64,000 nt of DNA from Mucilaginibacter kameinonensis (GCF_003675385.1 NZ_RCWZ01000002.1:62001-126000); one strand, 5' to 3'; shown: positions 27,876 to 37,793, counted from the stretch's first letter. Program-made: numbers and translations. Notes: generated by a model not told the origin, from the letters alone.

Positions 27876-29198
27876 ATGAGAACAGTACAAAACAGAGGGG
27901 ACAAAGGATTATTTAAAGATGCGCTAATTTTTAGTGCATACATTACGTATCTGTTGGTATTGATCAAGTTCTCAAATACTCAGGTAAATCAATTAATTGT
28001 ATTGTTGGGATTAATACCATTGGCAATACCTTTATGCGGCAGGTTTTTAATCCCTAAGCGGTCACGAAAAAATTTTTTAAAGGTAACGGGAATCGTTTTG
28101 TTCTTTTATCTTTCATATTCATTTATATCTACAAATAATATCAAAGTTCCGTTTAGGGGACTATCTTATTTTTTGATATACTTAGAACATGCGTTAATCA
28201 TATACTGGTTTTTACGAAAGAAAAGTTTTCTTGACGTTAGGCGAACTATTCTGGCACTTTTGCTGGTTTCCATCTTCGTTGTTTTTATTCCTCACTTGAT
28301 GATAGCCGGCTCGCTAAAGTTAGGTGCATTTTATAATCTGCTTAGTCCGGATCTATTAACCGTAACAACCCTGGAGGCACCCCTTATAGTTGCATTGTTA
28401 TGCCTGCTTTCAATATTCAATTATATTTTTAATAAGGATCGTTCTTTTCTTAGTCTATTTTCACTCTTTTTTTCTGTTTTTCTTTTACTATTATTCAACA
28501 GAAGGGGCTTCATCTTTAGTAGTATCATTTCAGTTTGTATTTACTATTTCTATGTTCGTAGTACAAATCGGGTGATATTGTACGCATCGTTTCTTTTATT
28601 GTTTTTGCCAATGTTTTGGGATTCAATATCATCGTTTGTTGTTGATCTCTCAAATAATGAATTGTTTTCGTCAATAATTGTCCGCAATAATAAGGATGAG
28701 CTTGTTACTGCAACCGGACGCGCCATAGCGTGGCTTAGTATTATGCAGCTTTTCTTCTCATTCAAGTCGAATTATCTGTTTGGCTTTTATGGAGGGCCAC
28801 CTACCGATTTGTTTTTGACCACAGAAGAAAACGGACGGTTTGAACATGCTCACAACACATTTCTTCAATTGTTTTTGGAAGGCGGCTACTACATTAATTG
28901 TCTGTTCATTTTTATGCTTATTGTTTGCTTTAAAAATTATGCAAATCTAAAAAAGGCCAATAAGCGAAATCATAATTTTTATGTGGTAATGCTGATATTC
29001 CTGTTTTCCTTGTCTGCTACGGAATCGCTTATCAGGGAGATTCAATTTTCAAGTTTTATTTTTTGTTACATCTTGATAGGCTGTTTATTTATAAGTTATA
29101 AAAACAGTTTGATTCCACTTGTAAACGCTAGAAAAAAAAATAATACTGCCGAAATAAATTTAACAGGTGGTGAAAGTTTATCGACAACCGAAATATGA
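27876..29198 (+). CDS. O-antigen polymerase/ligase-like membrane protein (Wzy)
   Basis: The 440-residue protein is a chain of about ten to twelve hydrophobic helices. A large extracytoplasmic loop contains the family-typical FEHAHNTFLQLFLEGG (about residue 325). This fits the Wzy/WaaL superfamily. As the only such gene in the locus, and with Wzx and Wzc nearby, it is the likely repeat-unit polymerase. Ser/Lys-rich cytoplasmic tail. Its stop overlaps the next start (ATGA). Confidence 0.82.
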   Translation: MRTVQNRGDKGLFKDALIFSAYITYLLVLIKFSNTQVNQLIVLLGLIPLAIPLCGRFLIPKRSRKNFLKVTGIVLFFYLSYSFISTNNIKVPFRGLSYFLIYLEHALIIYWFLRKKSFLDVRRTILALLLVSIFVVFIPHLMIAGSLKLGAFYNLLSPDLLTVTTLEAPLIVALLCLLSIFNYIFNKDRSFLSLFSLFFSVFLLLLFNRRGFIFSSIISVCIYYFYVRSTNRVILYASFLLLFLPMFWDSISSFVVDLSNNELFSSIIVRNNKDELVTATGRAIAWLSIMQLFFSFKSNYLFGFYGGPPTDLFLTTEENGRFEHAHNTFLQLFLEGGYYINCLFIFMLIVCFKNYANLKKANKRNHNFYVVMLIFLFSLSATESLIREIQFSSFIFCYILIGCLFISYKNSLIPLVNARKKNNTAEINLTGGESLSTTEI

Positions 29199-29953
29199 AA
29201 GAAAAACTTTTAAAGCTACTATTTTCAATTAAAGATAGTCTTTACAGAATAAAGAACCGTAAGGAAGTTAAGGTTTTTTTATATACGGATTCGAGGGGAT
29301 TTGATGTAACGGGTAAGTTGGGAAGGATACCCTTGAATTCATACGCTGATAAACTAATTGAAACTTTTAATACTTCCTACTACCTGTGTCCCGAGAAGTT
29401 CACGACCATCGTTGATTTCTTAAATACAATCGGAGATACGTGGAAAAATTATGATATAGTGATTATGCATTGCGGTATAGTTGATTTTTCGCCCCGGCCT
29501 TTGAGCAATATCAAAAAGGTTAAGGATAGCAAAATAGCAACTCCCAATTTTGATGAGTTATTTAAAAGTAATGCTGGTTATCATAACACCATTTTAGGGG
29601 CACAGTATTACGGAGAAGATACTATAACTATTTACTCTAAAGAATATCTGGAGACTGTTATAGGCCCTAAACTCGCTTCGATAGAAAATCTTCTTTGGAT
29701 AGACTCGAATTATTTTGTAAAGGGCTGGGAAGGTAATTATGAAAGGGGACGTCCGTCAAATATTCAGGAGGTAGTTAGTGACTACGAGCTTATATTAAAA
29801 AAGTTTGTAAAAAATAGTTTATCTATAAAAGACTGGAGTGTAAGTGATGTAAAGAAATTTACATTGGATAATATTCACTTTACAAAAAGTGGGTTTAACG
29901 AAATATACAACAGACTTGCTGCCTTTATTAACAAAGGCGATTATTCAAAATAG
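29195..29953 (+). CDS. SGNH/GDSL-like hydrolase in the polysaccharide locus
   Basis: The 252-residue protein has no signal peptide. Block I reads LYTDSRG (Ser33 as possible nucleophile), block III reads MHCGIVDFSPRP (in place of GxND) and block V reads DNIHFTKSG (Asp225, His228), so the SGNH catalytic triad is plausible. Such proteins remove or add acetyl groups on glycans. The start overlaps the polymerase stop by 4 bases, implying tight translational coupling. It is cytoplasmic as far as can be seen, which would place its action before export. Recognition is moderate, and no experimental function is implied. Confidence 0.6.
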   Translation: MKEKLLKLLFSIKDSLYRIKNRKEVKVFLYTDSRGFDVTGKLGRIPLNSYADKLIETFNTSYYLCPEKFTTIVDFLNTIGDTWKNYDIVIMHCGIVDFSPRPLSNIKKVKDSKIATPNFDELFKSNAGYHNTILGAQYYGEDTITIYSKEYLETVIGPKLASIENLLWIDSNYFVKGWEGNYERGRPSNIQEVVSDYELILKKFVKNSLSIKDWSVSDVKKFTLDNIHFTKSGFNEIYNRLAAFINKGDYSK

Positions 29954-30025
29954 CTATCGGCCTGGCAAAAAGCCCTTAATTAATTTGAGCAACATTCATT
30001 TAAAAATATCAATCCAACCAACTAA

Positions 30026-31477
30026 ATGGGATTAAAGCAAAAAATTACTGAATTTATAAAAAAGTGTTGGGATTCACCTACATTGAATACTTGGTTAAGT
30101 TACTCTACCAAAGCTTTAAGTCTCTTTTTAGTGCTTCCGATGTTGTTAAGCCGGTTTACGGCCCCACAGGTTGCATTGTGGTATCTTTTTTCAACGGTTA
30201 TATCATTGCAGGGGTTAGCAGATATGGGCTTTAAAGTAACATTTATCAGAATGATAGCTTATGGAGCAGGAGGGGCAAAGGATATTGAAAATTACGCGAC
30301 ATCTGAGGTGGAAACCCATGGTGTTCATAACTGGGATCTTATAAGCCGGATATTTTCGGTTATGAGGGTTATCTATAAATGGGTTACCTTACTATTTTGT
30401 ATTATTTTACTAACGCTTGGTACATGGTCATTAGTTAAGCCTATATCTTTGGTTTCTGATCCGCTAGATGCTTGGTTAGCCTGGGGAGTTATTATTATCA
30501 TATCATGTATTAAGTTTTACGGAACAATTTATTCTAACTACCTCGAAGGTCTTAATAAAATTGCGATAGTAAGGAGATGGGAAACAATAACCTCAATAGG
30601 GTCAATTTTAACGAGTATTGCAGTTTTGTTTTTTCTCAAAAGTTTGCTTTGGCTGGTAGTAGCCAATCAAGTATGGATTTTAGTTAACTTACTCAGAGAT
30701 ATACTGCTTTGTCGTAAAATTGATAACGGCAAATTCATCAAGCTTAATACTAATCAACCCTTTGATAAAGTACTATTTAAGAAAGTTTGGGCGCCTGCCT
30801 GGCGAAGCGGAGTTTCTGGTTTTATGTCAAATGGTTTGAGCAATATAACCAGTATTATTTATGCACAAATTGGTAATAGCGGTAGTGTTGCAGCTTATTT
30901 ATTAGCATTGAGGATTATTAATCAGATCAGGGATATTTCTGCAGCTCCATTTTACAGCAAGATCCCTCTTTTCGCTCAGTTAAGAGCGCAAAACAGGTTG
31001 GATGAATTGATTAAGAAAGCACAAAAAAGTATGTTTTTGTCTAATATGATTTTTATTTTAGGCGCTATTTCATTTGGCTTGGCTGCGAAATTTATCCTAT
31101 CAGCTATTCATAGTAAAGTAATTTTTATTGATACTCAATTATGGATAGTATTAACCATTGCTTACTTTATTCACAGGTATGGTGCAATGCATATTCAATT
31201 GTATAGCATAAGTAATCATATTATATCTCATATTGCTGATGGGATATCAGGGGTGATTTTTATTGCAGTAACGGTAGCATTGTTGCATAAGATAGACTTG
31301 TATGCTATCCCGGTAGGGATGATAGCCGGTTACTTAGGGTTTTATGCGTGGTACGCTGCGATGCATTCATACAGATTTATGAAGGTGTCGTTTCTCAAGT
31401 TCGAATTAAAAGCAAGTAGTATACCGATCTGCATTTTGCTTATTTATATGATTTTCAGTGCTTTAGTAAAAATATAA
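30026..31477 (+). CDS. Wzx-like oligosaccharide flippase
   Basis: A 483-residue, highly hydrophobic protein with about twelve to fourteen membrane helices and family traits of the polysaccharide flippases: LADMGFKVTFIRMIAY near residue 70 and AAYLLALRIINQIRD near residue 290. It moves the lipid-linked repeat unit across the inner membrane to Wzy. It starts 72 bases after the SGNH gene. As the only flippase in the locus, it defines the Wzx/Wzy route. Confidence 0.85.
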   Translation: MGLKQKITEFIKKCWDSPTLNTWLSYSTKALSLFLVLPMLLSRFTAPQVALWYLFSTVISLQGLADMGFKVTFIRMIAYGAGGAKDIENYATSEVETHGVHNWDLISRIFSVMRVIYKWVTLLFCIILLTLGTWSLVKPISLVSDPLDAWLAWGVIIIISCIKFYGTIYSNYLEGLNKIAIVRRWETITSIGSILTSIAVLFFLKSLLWLVVANQVWILVNLLRDILLCRKIDNGKFIKLNTNQPFDKVLFKKVWAPAWRSGVSGFMSNGLSNITSIIYAQIGNSGSVAAYLLALRIINQIRDISAAPFYSKIPLFAQLRAQNRLDELIKKAQKSMFLSNMIFILGAISFGLAAKFILSAIHSKVIFIDTQLWIVLTIAYFIHRYGAMHIQLYSISNHIISHIADGISGVIFIAVTVALLHKIDLYAIPVGMIAGYLGFYAWYAAMHSYRFMKVSFLKFELKASSIPICILLIYMIFSALVKI

Positions 31478-31509
31478 TTTATTAGGTAATTTTTGAATAG
31501 AAATACATC

Positions 31510-32418
31510 ATGAAAAACTCAATGCTTAAAAGCCTTTTGGCTCCAATTTATTACCTTTTTGTTGATCGTTACACATATGATGACAACACATCGAACTTCA
31601 AAAAATTCATTTACACAACACGGTTCAGATTTGCAGCAAGAAAGATATTTTTAACTGACAATGAAAAAAGAATAGCGATGTTAAAAGATACTCATAAAGG
31701 TGAGCGTTGTTTTATAATTGGAAATGGGCCTTCGCTTAATCTGCTTGACCTGCCTCTTTTAAAAGATGAGTATACATTTGGTGTAAATGCAATTTATTTG
31801 AATTACGAAAAAATGCAATTTTACCCAACTTATTATGTATTGGAAGATAATTTGGTAGGAGAAGACAGATGTGATGAAATAAACGCTTATAAGGGATCAA
31901 AATTAAAACTTATTGGTACGTATTTTCGGCATATTATAAAACAGGATGACAAAACATTATATATCAACATACGGAGAAACTACACGGAAACTAAAAAATT
32001 TCCACGTTTTTCATATGATGCAGTTAGGTATTTAGGAGTTGGCGGTTCAGTAACTTATGTGTGCCTTCAGTTAGCTTATTATATGGGATTTAAGGAGGTA
32101 TACATGATTGGCTTTGATCACAATTATGTTGTTCCTAAAAGTGCTGTAATTTCTAACCATTCAGAAGCAGGATTTGATATATTATCTACCGAGGATGATC
32201 CCAATCATTTTGCGCCGTCATATTTTGGCAAAGGCTACAGATGGCATGATCCTAATGTTAAAAGGATGGAAGTTGGTTTTATGAAGGCTAAAGAATGTTT
32301 CGAAAAGGCAGGAAGAAAGGTTTATAATGCTACCAAAGGTGGACACTTAGAAGTGTTTGAAAGAAAAGATTTCGAAAGCTTATTTCCTGAGCAAACCGCG
32401 GTAAATACTAAGGACTAA
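31510..32418 (+). CDS. DUF115/MptE-like protein resembling GT42 sialyltransferases
   Basis: The 302-residue protein contains FIIGNGPSLNLLDLPLL (GNGPS at residues 71-75), then VGGSVTYVCLQLAYYMGFKEVYMIGFDHNY (near 177-206) and DPNHFAPSYFG (His233). The same order, GNGPS, a small-residue helix before KE(I/V)Y.xGxD, and a catalytic His, is seen in CstII-type sialyltransferases (family GT42) and in the MptE-like DUF115 family. I infer a transferase that uses a CMP-activated donor, which agrees with the cytidylyltransferase gene 5 kb upstream. The alternative is a DUF115 enzyme of other function. Confidence 0.6.
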   Translation: MKNSMLKSLLAPIYYLFVDRYTYDDNTSNFKKFIYTTRFRFAARKIFLTDNEKRIAMLKDTHKGERCFIIGNGPSLNLLDLPLLKDEYTFGVNAIYLNYEKMQFYPTYYVLEDNLVGEDRCDEINAYKGSKLKLIGTYFRHIIKQDDKTLYINIRRNYTETKKFPRFSYDAVRYLGVGGSVTYVCLQLAYYMGFKEVYMIGFDHNYVVPKSAVISNHSEAGFDILSTEDDPNHFAPSYFGKGYRWHDPNVKRMEVGFMKAKECFEKAGRKVYNATKGGHLEVFERKDFESLFPEQTAVNTKD

Positions 32419-32455
32419 CAAAGTCATTAACTTTTAATTATTACTAAGATCCTCA

Positions 32456-33463
32456 ATGTCTCTGATAACAGTCATTATCCCGGTTTATAACGTTGAACTA
32501 TATATAGGTGAATGTATACAATCGCTTTTGGATCAATCTTTTGGTGATTTTGATATAGTGATTATTGATGATTGCTCCCCGGATAATTCAATCACCATTG
32601 CAAGGGAAATGTTAAGTCAGCAGTCCCAAATTAGGTGGACGATCATTAAACATAAAAAAAACGGTGGCTTATCGGCTTCCAGGAATACCGGAATAAAGGT
32701 AGCTGAAGGTGATTATCTTTGCTTTATTGACAGTGATGACTGGATTGGAAAAGACATGTTTTCTGAGTTGATAAAAGCTGCTGAGCATACCCAGGCGGAT
32801 GCGGTTTGTTGTAACTACTATCTTGAGTATGAGAAACGTTCTGTTGAATCATTTGGTGGCGTTTCTGATGAAATGATTTTTGATACCGCTGAAGCAGTAA
32901 GCGAGATGTTGCTTTGCCGGCATTTGGTGTTTTCGGCGTGGGCAAAAATCTACAGAAAAAGCTTATTCACAACTTGGAAGATAGAATACCCTGTAGGAGT
33001 GTATTACGAGGATGTGCCAACTACAACACAATTATTTTTGAAGGCAAGAAAAGTAGTGGCTATCCCGTATTATGGTTATCACTACAGGCAGCGGGGCGGA
33101 TCTATAATGGCGCAAAAAAATGCCAAATCAATTTCTGATTACTTTGTAATGATTCAAAATGTTGAAAATGCCTTGGGTGAAGCGAAAGGTAATTTTGAGG
33201 CTGAATTTGAATATTTAAAAATGGATACCTACAGGCAGCTTCTGCAAATTTTGGTATCCTCAAATCATGATGATAAATCAAAGCGGCAACAAACATTTGA
33301 TTTAGCCTCTGATGTTGCTAAAAAGTTAAGAAATATTCTTAATTTATATAAGGGATACCTTAAACCTGCTAAGCGATTGAAATTGAGAATGCTTTCAAAT
33401 CAATTTAGTTATTGGAATTATAATAATTTTAGTCTTACAAAAACTATTCTGAAAAAATTATAA
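32456..33463 (+). CDS. Family 2 glycosyltransferase
   Basis: A 335-residue GT-A enzyme: TVIIPVYNVELYIGECIQSLLDQ, DIVIIDDCSPDNS, NGGLSASRNTGI, the metal-binding FIDSDDW (DxD; about residue 95) and YYEDVPTT (acceptor-side ED). This is the EpsJ/WcaA-like branch. It adds one sugar to the repeat unit. The C-terminal 80 residues are Lys-rich and may sit on the membrane. Confidence 0.92.
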   Translation: MSLITVIIPVYNVELYIGECIQSLLDQSFGDFDIVIIDDCSPDNSITIAREMLSQQSQIRWTIIKHKKNGGLSASRNTGIKVAEGDYLCFIDSDDWIGKDMFSELIKAAEHTQADAVCCNYYLEYEKRSVESFGGVSDEMIFDTAEAVSEMLLCRHLVFSAWAKIYRKSLFTTWKIEYPVGVYYEDVPTTTQLFLKARKVVAIPYYGYHYRQRGGSIMAQKNAKSISDYFVMIQNVENALGEAKGNFEAEFEYLKMDTYRQLLQILVSSNHDDKSKRQQTFDLASDVAKKLRNILNLYKGYLKPAKRLKLRMLSNQFSYWNYNNFSLTKTILKKL

Positions 33464-33478
33464 AAGGATTTTATTAAT

Positions 33479-34051
33479 ATGGCTACTTCATCGTCGGGCT
33501 TGAGATATATAAAGAGATTTTTCCAGATATTTTTTTTATACCTGTATAATGCATTATTTAATAAGATACCTTTTAATTTCTTGAGGATTTTTATAGCCGG
33601 TTTTTTCATGGAGATTGGCAAGGGAACTTTTATAGGTTTCAATGTGAAAATCCTTAATGATAAGGGGAGGTCACAAATTAAGATAGGGGATAATTGTTCT
33701 GTTAACCCGGATGTACTACTTGATGGCAGAGAGGGGCAAATTGTTATTAAGGATAACGTAGATATAGCAAGAGGTTCATGGATATTTACCTTAGAACATG
33801 ACCCCCATGATGATTTCCACGTTACCCGGTCAGGAGATGTTTGTATTGAGAGTCATGTATGGGTTGCATCCAGGGCAACTATATTGCCAGGGGTGACAAT
33901 TGGTGAAGGTTGTGTGATAGCCTGCGGGGCGGTAGTAACAAAAGATATGCCTGCAATGAGCATGGTGGGTGGGGTGCCGGCAAAGGTTATAGGACAACGG
34001 CGATCAAATTTAAAGTATACTATTAAGTACGATCCGTTATTCAATGTATAA
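33479..34051 (+). CDS. Hexapeptide-repeat acetyltransferase (WcaF/MaA-like)
   Basis: The 190-residue protein carries left-handed beta-helix hexapeptide repeats (IGDNCSVNPDVLLDGREGQIVIKDNVDIARG; VWVASRATILPGVTIGEGCVIACGAVVTKDMP). Its catalytic-type His lies in the LEHDPHD segment. It likely O-acetylates a sugar of the repeat unit before export, using acetyl-CoA. It starts 15 bases after the GT2 gene. Confidence 0.85.
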   Translation: MATSSSGLRYIKRFFQIFFLYLYNALFNKIPFNFLRIFIAGFFMEIGKGTFIGFNVKILNDKGRSQIKIGDNCSVNPDVLLDGREGQIVIKDNVDIARGSWIFTLEHDPHDDFHVTRSGDVCIESHVWVASRATILPGVTIGEGCVIACGAVVTKDMPAMSMVGGVPAKVIGQRRSNLKYTIKYDPLFNV

Positions 34052-34094
34052 CTTTATACGTTAAGATAAAATAAAACTGTTTTGTGTTGTATAA

Positions 34095-35264
34095 ATGGTA
34101 GCGAAAAATTTTAAAAAAATTTCGATAATAGACCATACCGGAGTAAAAGCGGGATTGGCAAAGTATAGTACATCTTTGGCGGAGTCTTTATCGAAACTAG
34201 ATTATGATGTTGATGTGTTTTCTAATTTCAGCACGTCAGAAGAAAGTAATGTTAAATATTTCAAATATTTTGAAGCAGAAAAAAGCGGGGTTATCCGACG
34301 TTTCCTTTTGCGGATATATGGGTACCTAAGATCTGCTTTAAAATCGGGGAAACATACAGAATACATTTTTATCCATTTATTTGAATTAACGCTTATTTCA
34401 TTTTTGCAGCATTTGATATGCTATTTATTCGGACATGGAAGAATAATTACTATTTATCATGATATTGATTCATTTGGCAAAACAGATGTTAAATCATATG
34501 CCAAATTAATCTTAAAAAAAATGTCACGATATATCATTGTGCATAATGAGTTTTCAAAAAAGGAACTTATCAGGTTGTTCCCATATGTTGAACCGGGTAA
34601 AGTGATAATAATGAAGCATGGGCACTATAAGGATCATACTTTCGATGTTGAAAGTGCCCCGGAAGGAATTGTGGATGCTCAGGCCATGAGAGAATCCGGT
34701 TGTCGGGTATTGCTTTTTTTCGGTCAGATCAAAGAAGAAAAAGGTCTGGATATCCTCGTAAAAGCCATGAGCGATTTGCCCGATAATGTACACTTAATTA
34801 TAGCGGGAAATCCTGTTATCGATTTTCGCCCATATGAGCAAATGATACAAAATTTAAACTTAGATAAACAGATAACGAAGTATTTGCGTTTTATTGAAGA
34901 TGATGAGATGAACTATCTTATCCGACAAGTAGATATCGTTGTGTTACCATATAAGAAAATATATCAAAGTGGCGTGCTTTTGAACGTAATGAGCCAGAAT
35001 TCACTCGTTATGGCTTCTGATCTTGAGCCAAACAAAGATATAATAGAAGACGGAGTAAATGGTTTCTTATTTAAATCGGAATCTGTTGATGATCTAATAA
35101 ATAAAGCAACAAAGATTCTGTCATTCGATGAGCAACTACTAAACGAAATTAGAGAAAACGCCTTTAATACAGTAACCGACCATTACGACTGGGATCAAAT
35201 CATAGCGTCATTAATTCAAAACTTAAAAATTAGAAATTATGACACAACGCAAAGAACGAGCTGA
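34095..35264 (+). CDS. Family 4 glycosyltransferase
   Basis: A 389-residue GT-B enzyme. The C-terminal donor domain is clear: VLLFFGQIKEEKGLDILVKAM, then VLPYKKIYQSGVLLNVMSQNSLVMASDLEPNKDIIEDGVNGFLF with the EX7E-type Glu pair. The N-terminal domain starts ISIIDHTGVKAGLAKY. It transfers a sugar from an NDP donor with retention. Its end overlaps the beta-helix gene by 26 bases. Confidence 0.9.
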   Translation: MVAKNFKKISIIDHTGVKAGLAKYSTSLAESLSKLDYDVDVFSNFSTSEESNVKYFKYFEAEKSGVIRRFLLRIYGYLRSALKSGKHTEYIFIHLFELTLISFLQHLICYLFGHGRIITIYHDIDSFGKTDVKSYAKLILKKMSRYIIVHNEFSKKELIRLFPYVEPGKVIIMKHGHYKDHTFDVESAPEGIVDAQAMRESGCRVLLFFGQIKEEKGLDILVKAMSDLPDNVHLIIAGNPVIDFRPYEQMIQNLNLDKQITKYLRFIEDDEMNYLIRQVDIVVLPYKKIYQSGVLLNVMSQNSLVMASDLEPNKDIIEDGVNGFLFKSESVDDLINKATKILSFDEQLLNEIRENAFNTVTDHYDWDQIIASLIQNLKIRNYDTTQRTS

Positions 35265-36567
35265 TAAATCGCTCATCAGAAATTATTTTCCAAAAGTATC
35301 ATATGCTTTCTTTTTACTGATGATTATCTCGTTCCGGGGATTTTCTCAGGGTAATACTTATTACATAAGTAATGCTGGGTCTAACAATAATAGCGGTTTG
35401 TCATCTCAGCAAGCTTGGAGAACTGTTTCAAAAATTCGGCCGGGAAATACATATTTATTTCATAGCGGAGACGTATTTTATACAAAATTGTATGCTGATC
35501 AAACAATGCCGACTGATCAGAAAACCACAATTTCGAGTTATGGGGCTGGTGACAAGCCCGTTATTTCCATGCTGAAGAAAATTCAGAACAGTCACTGGGC
35601 CAGGTCACAAAATAATATTTATAAAATTAGTTTACTGGATTCAACCAGCTATTCGGGTTTTAAGGAGAAAAACACTAATGTTGGGTTCATTAAAGTAAAT
35701 GGAACAATGTATGGTAATAGGGTGCAGGGTGTTGATTCGTTATCATCACAATGGGACTTTTTTTCAGATAAGGAATTTCTATACGTATACTCTCAAAGTG
35801 ATCTATCTGCTTCAAACCAAACTATTGAAGTGGCATGTAGTTATATCGGGCTTAATCTTTTTAATAATCTCGAAGTAAGTAATATTAAAATTACAGGTAC
35901 GGCAGGGCATGCGATAAGGGGGGTGAATGTTAATGGTGTTACACTTAAAGGGATTGATATAAATGAGATAGGAGGGTCAATTCTTCAGGGAACTGGTAAT
36001 GGAAAGGTTCGATACGGAAACGGAATTGAGCTGTGGAATGGATCTCAAAATTGTATTATAGAAGATTGTAATGTTAGCCAAGTTTATGACGTCGCATTTA
36101 CATTGCAGGGAAATGGCGAGGGCATTTTTAAAAATGTGCAATTTGATCATAACAAGGCATCATATAACGAGCAATCGTTTGAGTTTTGGGCAAAAGGATA
36201 TAATTTAGGATTTGAAAATTGTTCTTTTACGAATAATTATTGTTCATATGCCGGATTTGGATGGTCGCATAGTGTAAGAGCAAACAAAAATGTTGGCGTA
36301 CACATACTTAATTACATTTGGGAAGTAAATGCTACAGGAGTACTTATAAAAGGTAATACCTTCTATAAGGCTTCTTCTGGAATTTATTATTTTACACCCA
36401 ATAAAAATGTATCTGGCCGATATTTTAAATCCGAAGACAATAAAATATATCTAAAGCCTTCGGTGCCTTTAATATCCGGAAAAAATAAGTACAACCGGGT
36501 CGAATTGGAAAAGGTTTTAAAGGATTCCGGAATGGATGTGAAATCAAAATTTCATGAAACTAATTGA
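35239..36567 (+). CDS. Secreted right-handed beta-helix protein
   Basis: The 442-residue protein has a signal peptide (hydrophobic to about residue 35, GFSQG cleavage) and the start YYISNAGSNNNSGLSSQQAWRTV, typical of parallel beta-helix proteins. Repeating Asn-ladder strands follow (SNIKITGTAGHAIRGVNVNGVTLKG and others). Such folds serve as polysaccharide lyases, C5-epimerases or binding scaffolds. No catalytic set could be assigned. Overlap with the preceding glycosyltransferase gene and position inside the locus suggest that it edits or degrades the polymer in the periplasm, as AlgG/AlgL do for alginate; this is inference. Confidence 0.75.
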   Translation: MTQRKERADKSLIRNYFPKVSYAFFLLMIISFRGFSQGNTYYISNAGSNNNSGLSSQQAWRTVSKIRPGNTYLFHSGDVFYTKLYADQTMPTDQKTTISSYGAGDKPVISMLKKIQNSHWARSQNNIYKISLLDSTSYSGFKEKNTNVGFIKVNGTMYGNRVQGVDSLSSQWDFFSDKEFLYVYSQSDLSASNQTIEVACSYIGLNLFNNLEVSNIKITGTAGHAIRGVNVNGVTLKGIDINEIGGSILQGTGNGKVRYGNGIELWNGSQNCIIEDCNVSQVYDVAFTLQGNGEGIFKNVQFDHNKASYNEQSFEFWAKGYNLGFENCSFTNNYCSYAGFGWSHSVRANKNVGVHILNYIWEVNATGVLIKGNTFYKASSGIYYFTPNKNVSGRYFKSEDNKIYLKPSVPLISGKNKYNRVELEKVLKDSGMDVKSKFHETN

Positions 36568-36636
36568 ATTACCTGTTTTTAGTAAGCATATATTTACTGA
36601 GGTATCATTGTTGGTGTTTATAAAAAAGAATAATCA

Positions 36637-37755
36637 ATGCAAATAGCAATTTTAGGCACCCGTGGGATACCTAACCACTATGGAGGATTTGAACAATGCG
36701 CAGAATACCTGGCACTCGGTTTTGTAAAAAAGGGGTTTGAAGTAATTGTCTATAACTCGCATAATCATCCCTATCAGGAAAAAAACTGGAACGGCGTTCA
36801 AATAGTTCATTGTTACGACCCGGAGTATAAGTGGGGAACTGCTGGGCAATTTATTTATGACCTCAATTGTATCCTTGATTTGCGCAAAAGGAATTGTGAT
36901 GTAATATTACAGTTAGGCTACACCAGCAGCTCGGTTTGGGGCAGGCTTTTACCCCGAAAACGAAGTATAGTAACTACAAATATGGATGGTCTGGAATGGA
37001 AGCGGACCAAGTATTCAGATTCTGTACGGAAATTTTTGTTATATGCCGAAAAGTTGGGCGTTAAACATAGTGATTATTTGATATCTGATTCAATTGGTAT
37101 ACAAGATTATATAAAAGATAAATACAATAAAGACTCCGTATTTATTCCTTACGGAGCTGATCTTTTTCAAGATCCCCAAAAACGTGTTTTAGGCGAATAT
37201 CAGGTCACGGCTTTTCAATATGATATGCTGATTGCCCGTTTGGAGCCCGAAAATAGCATAGAGGTTATATTGGACGGCGTTGCAAACGCAAATAGCAAAC
37301 GGCCATTTTTGGTGATTGGAAAACATCAAACAAAATTTGGGGAATACTTGAAAACAAAGTTTGCAGGCAACTCTAATATAAAATTTATAGGTGGTATATA
37401 TAATATAAATACACTCAATAATCTCAGATACTATTCAAATGTTTATTTTCACGGACATACCGTAGGCGGAACAAATCCGTCATTGCTTGAAGCAATGTCT
37501 TCAAATAGTTTGATATGTGCTAATGATAACCCCTTTAATCGGTATATTCTAAATGATGACGCCCTGTATTTTTTGACGGCAGAAGACGTAAAAAATGTTA
37601 TCGATACAACTGTCAAAAATGATGGGGGAAATTTATTGATGCTGATTAATAATAGCAATAAAATTAGCACAGTTTACAGCTGGGATATCATAGTTGATCA
37701 ATATGCAAATCATATCCGGGAAATATATAATGCATCTAACGCATCAAAAAGATAA
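36637..37755 (+). CDS. DUF1972-type glycosyltransferase (family 4, rhamnosyltransferase-like)
   Basis: The 372-residue protein opens with AILGTRGIPNHYGGFEQCAEYLA, the DUF1972 signature, followed by the GT-B donor domain (ARLEPENSIEVILDG; HGHTVGGTNPSLLEAMSSNSLICAND). This branch contains WchF-like rhamnosyltransferases, which fits the dTDP-rhamnose genes right after it. The donor is therefore plausibly dTDP-L-rhamnose, though by context only. Confidence 0.85.
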   Translation: MQIAILGTRGIPNHYGGFEQCAEYLALGFVKKGFEVIVYNSHNHPYQEKNWNGVQIVHCYDPEYKWGTAGQFIYDLNCILDLRKRNCDVILQLGYTSSSVWGRLLPRKRSIVTTNMDGLEWKRTKYSDSVRKFLLYAEKLGVKHSDYLISDSIGIQDYIKDKYNKDSVFIPYGADLFQDPQKRVLGEYQVTAFQYDMLIARLEPENSIEVILDGVANANSKRPFLVIGKHQTKFGEYLKTKFAGNSNIKFIGGIYNINTLNNLRYYSNVYFHGHTVGGTNPSLLEAMSSNSLICANDNPFNRYILNDDALYFLTAEDVKNVIDTTVKNDGGNLLMLINNSNKISTVYSWDIIVDQYANHIREIYNASNASKR

Positions 37756-37793
37756 AATTTTATAAATAAGATATCACATCGTTAATTAAGCTT

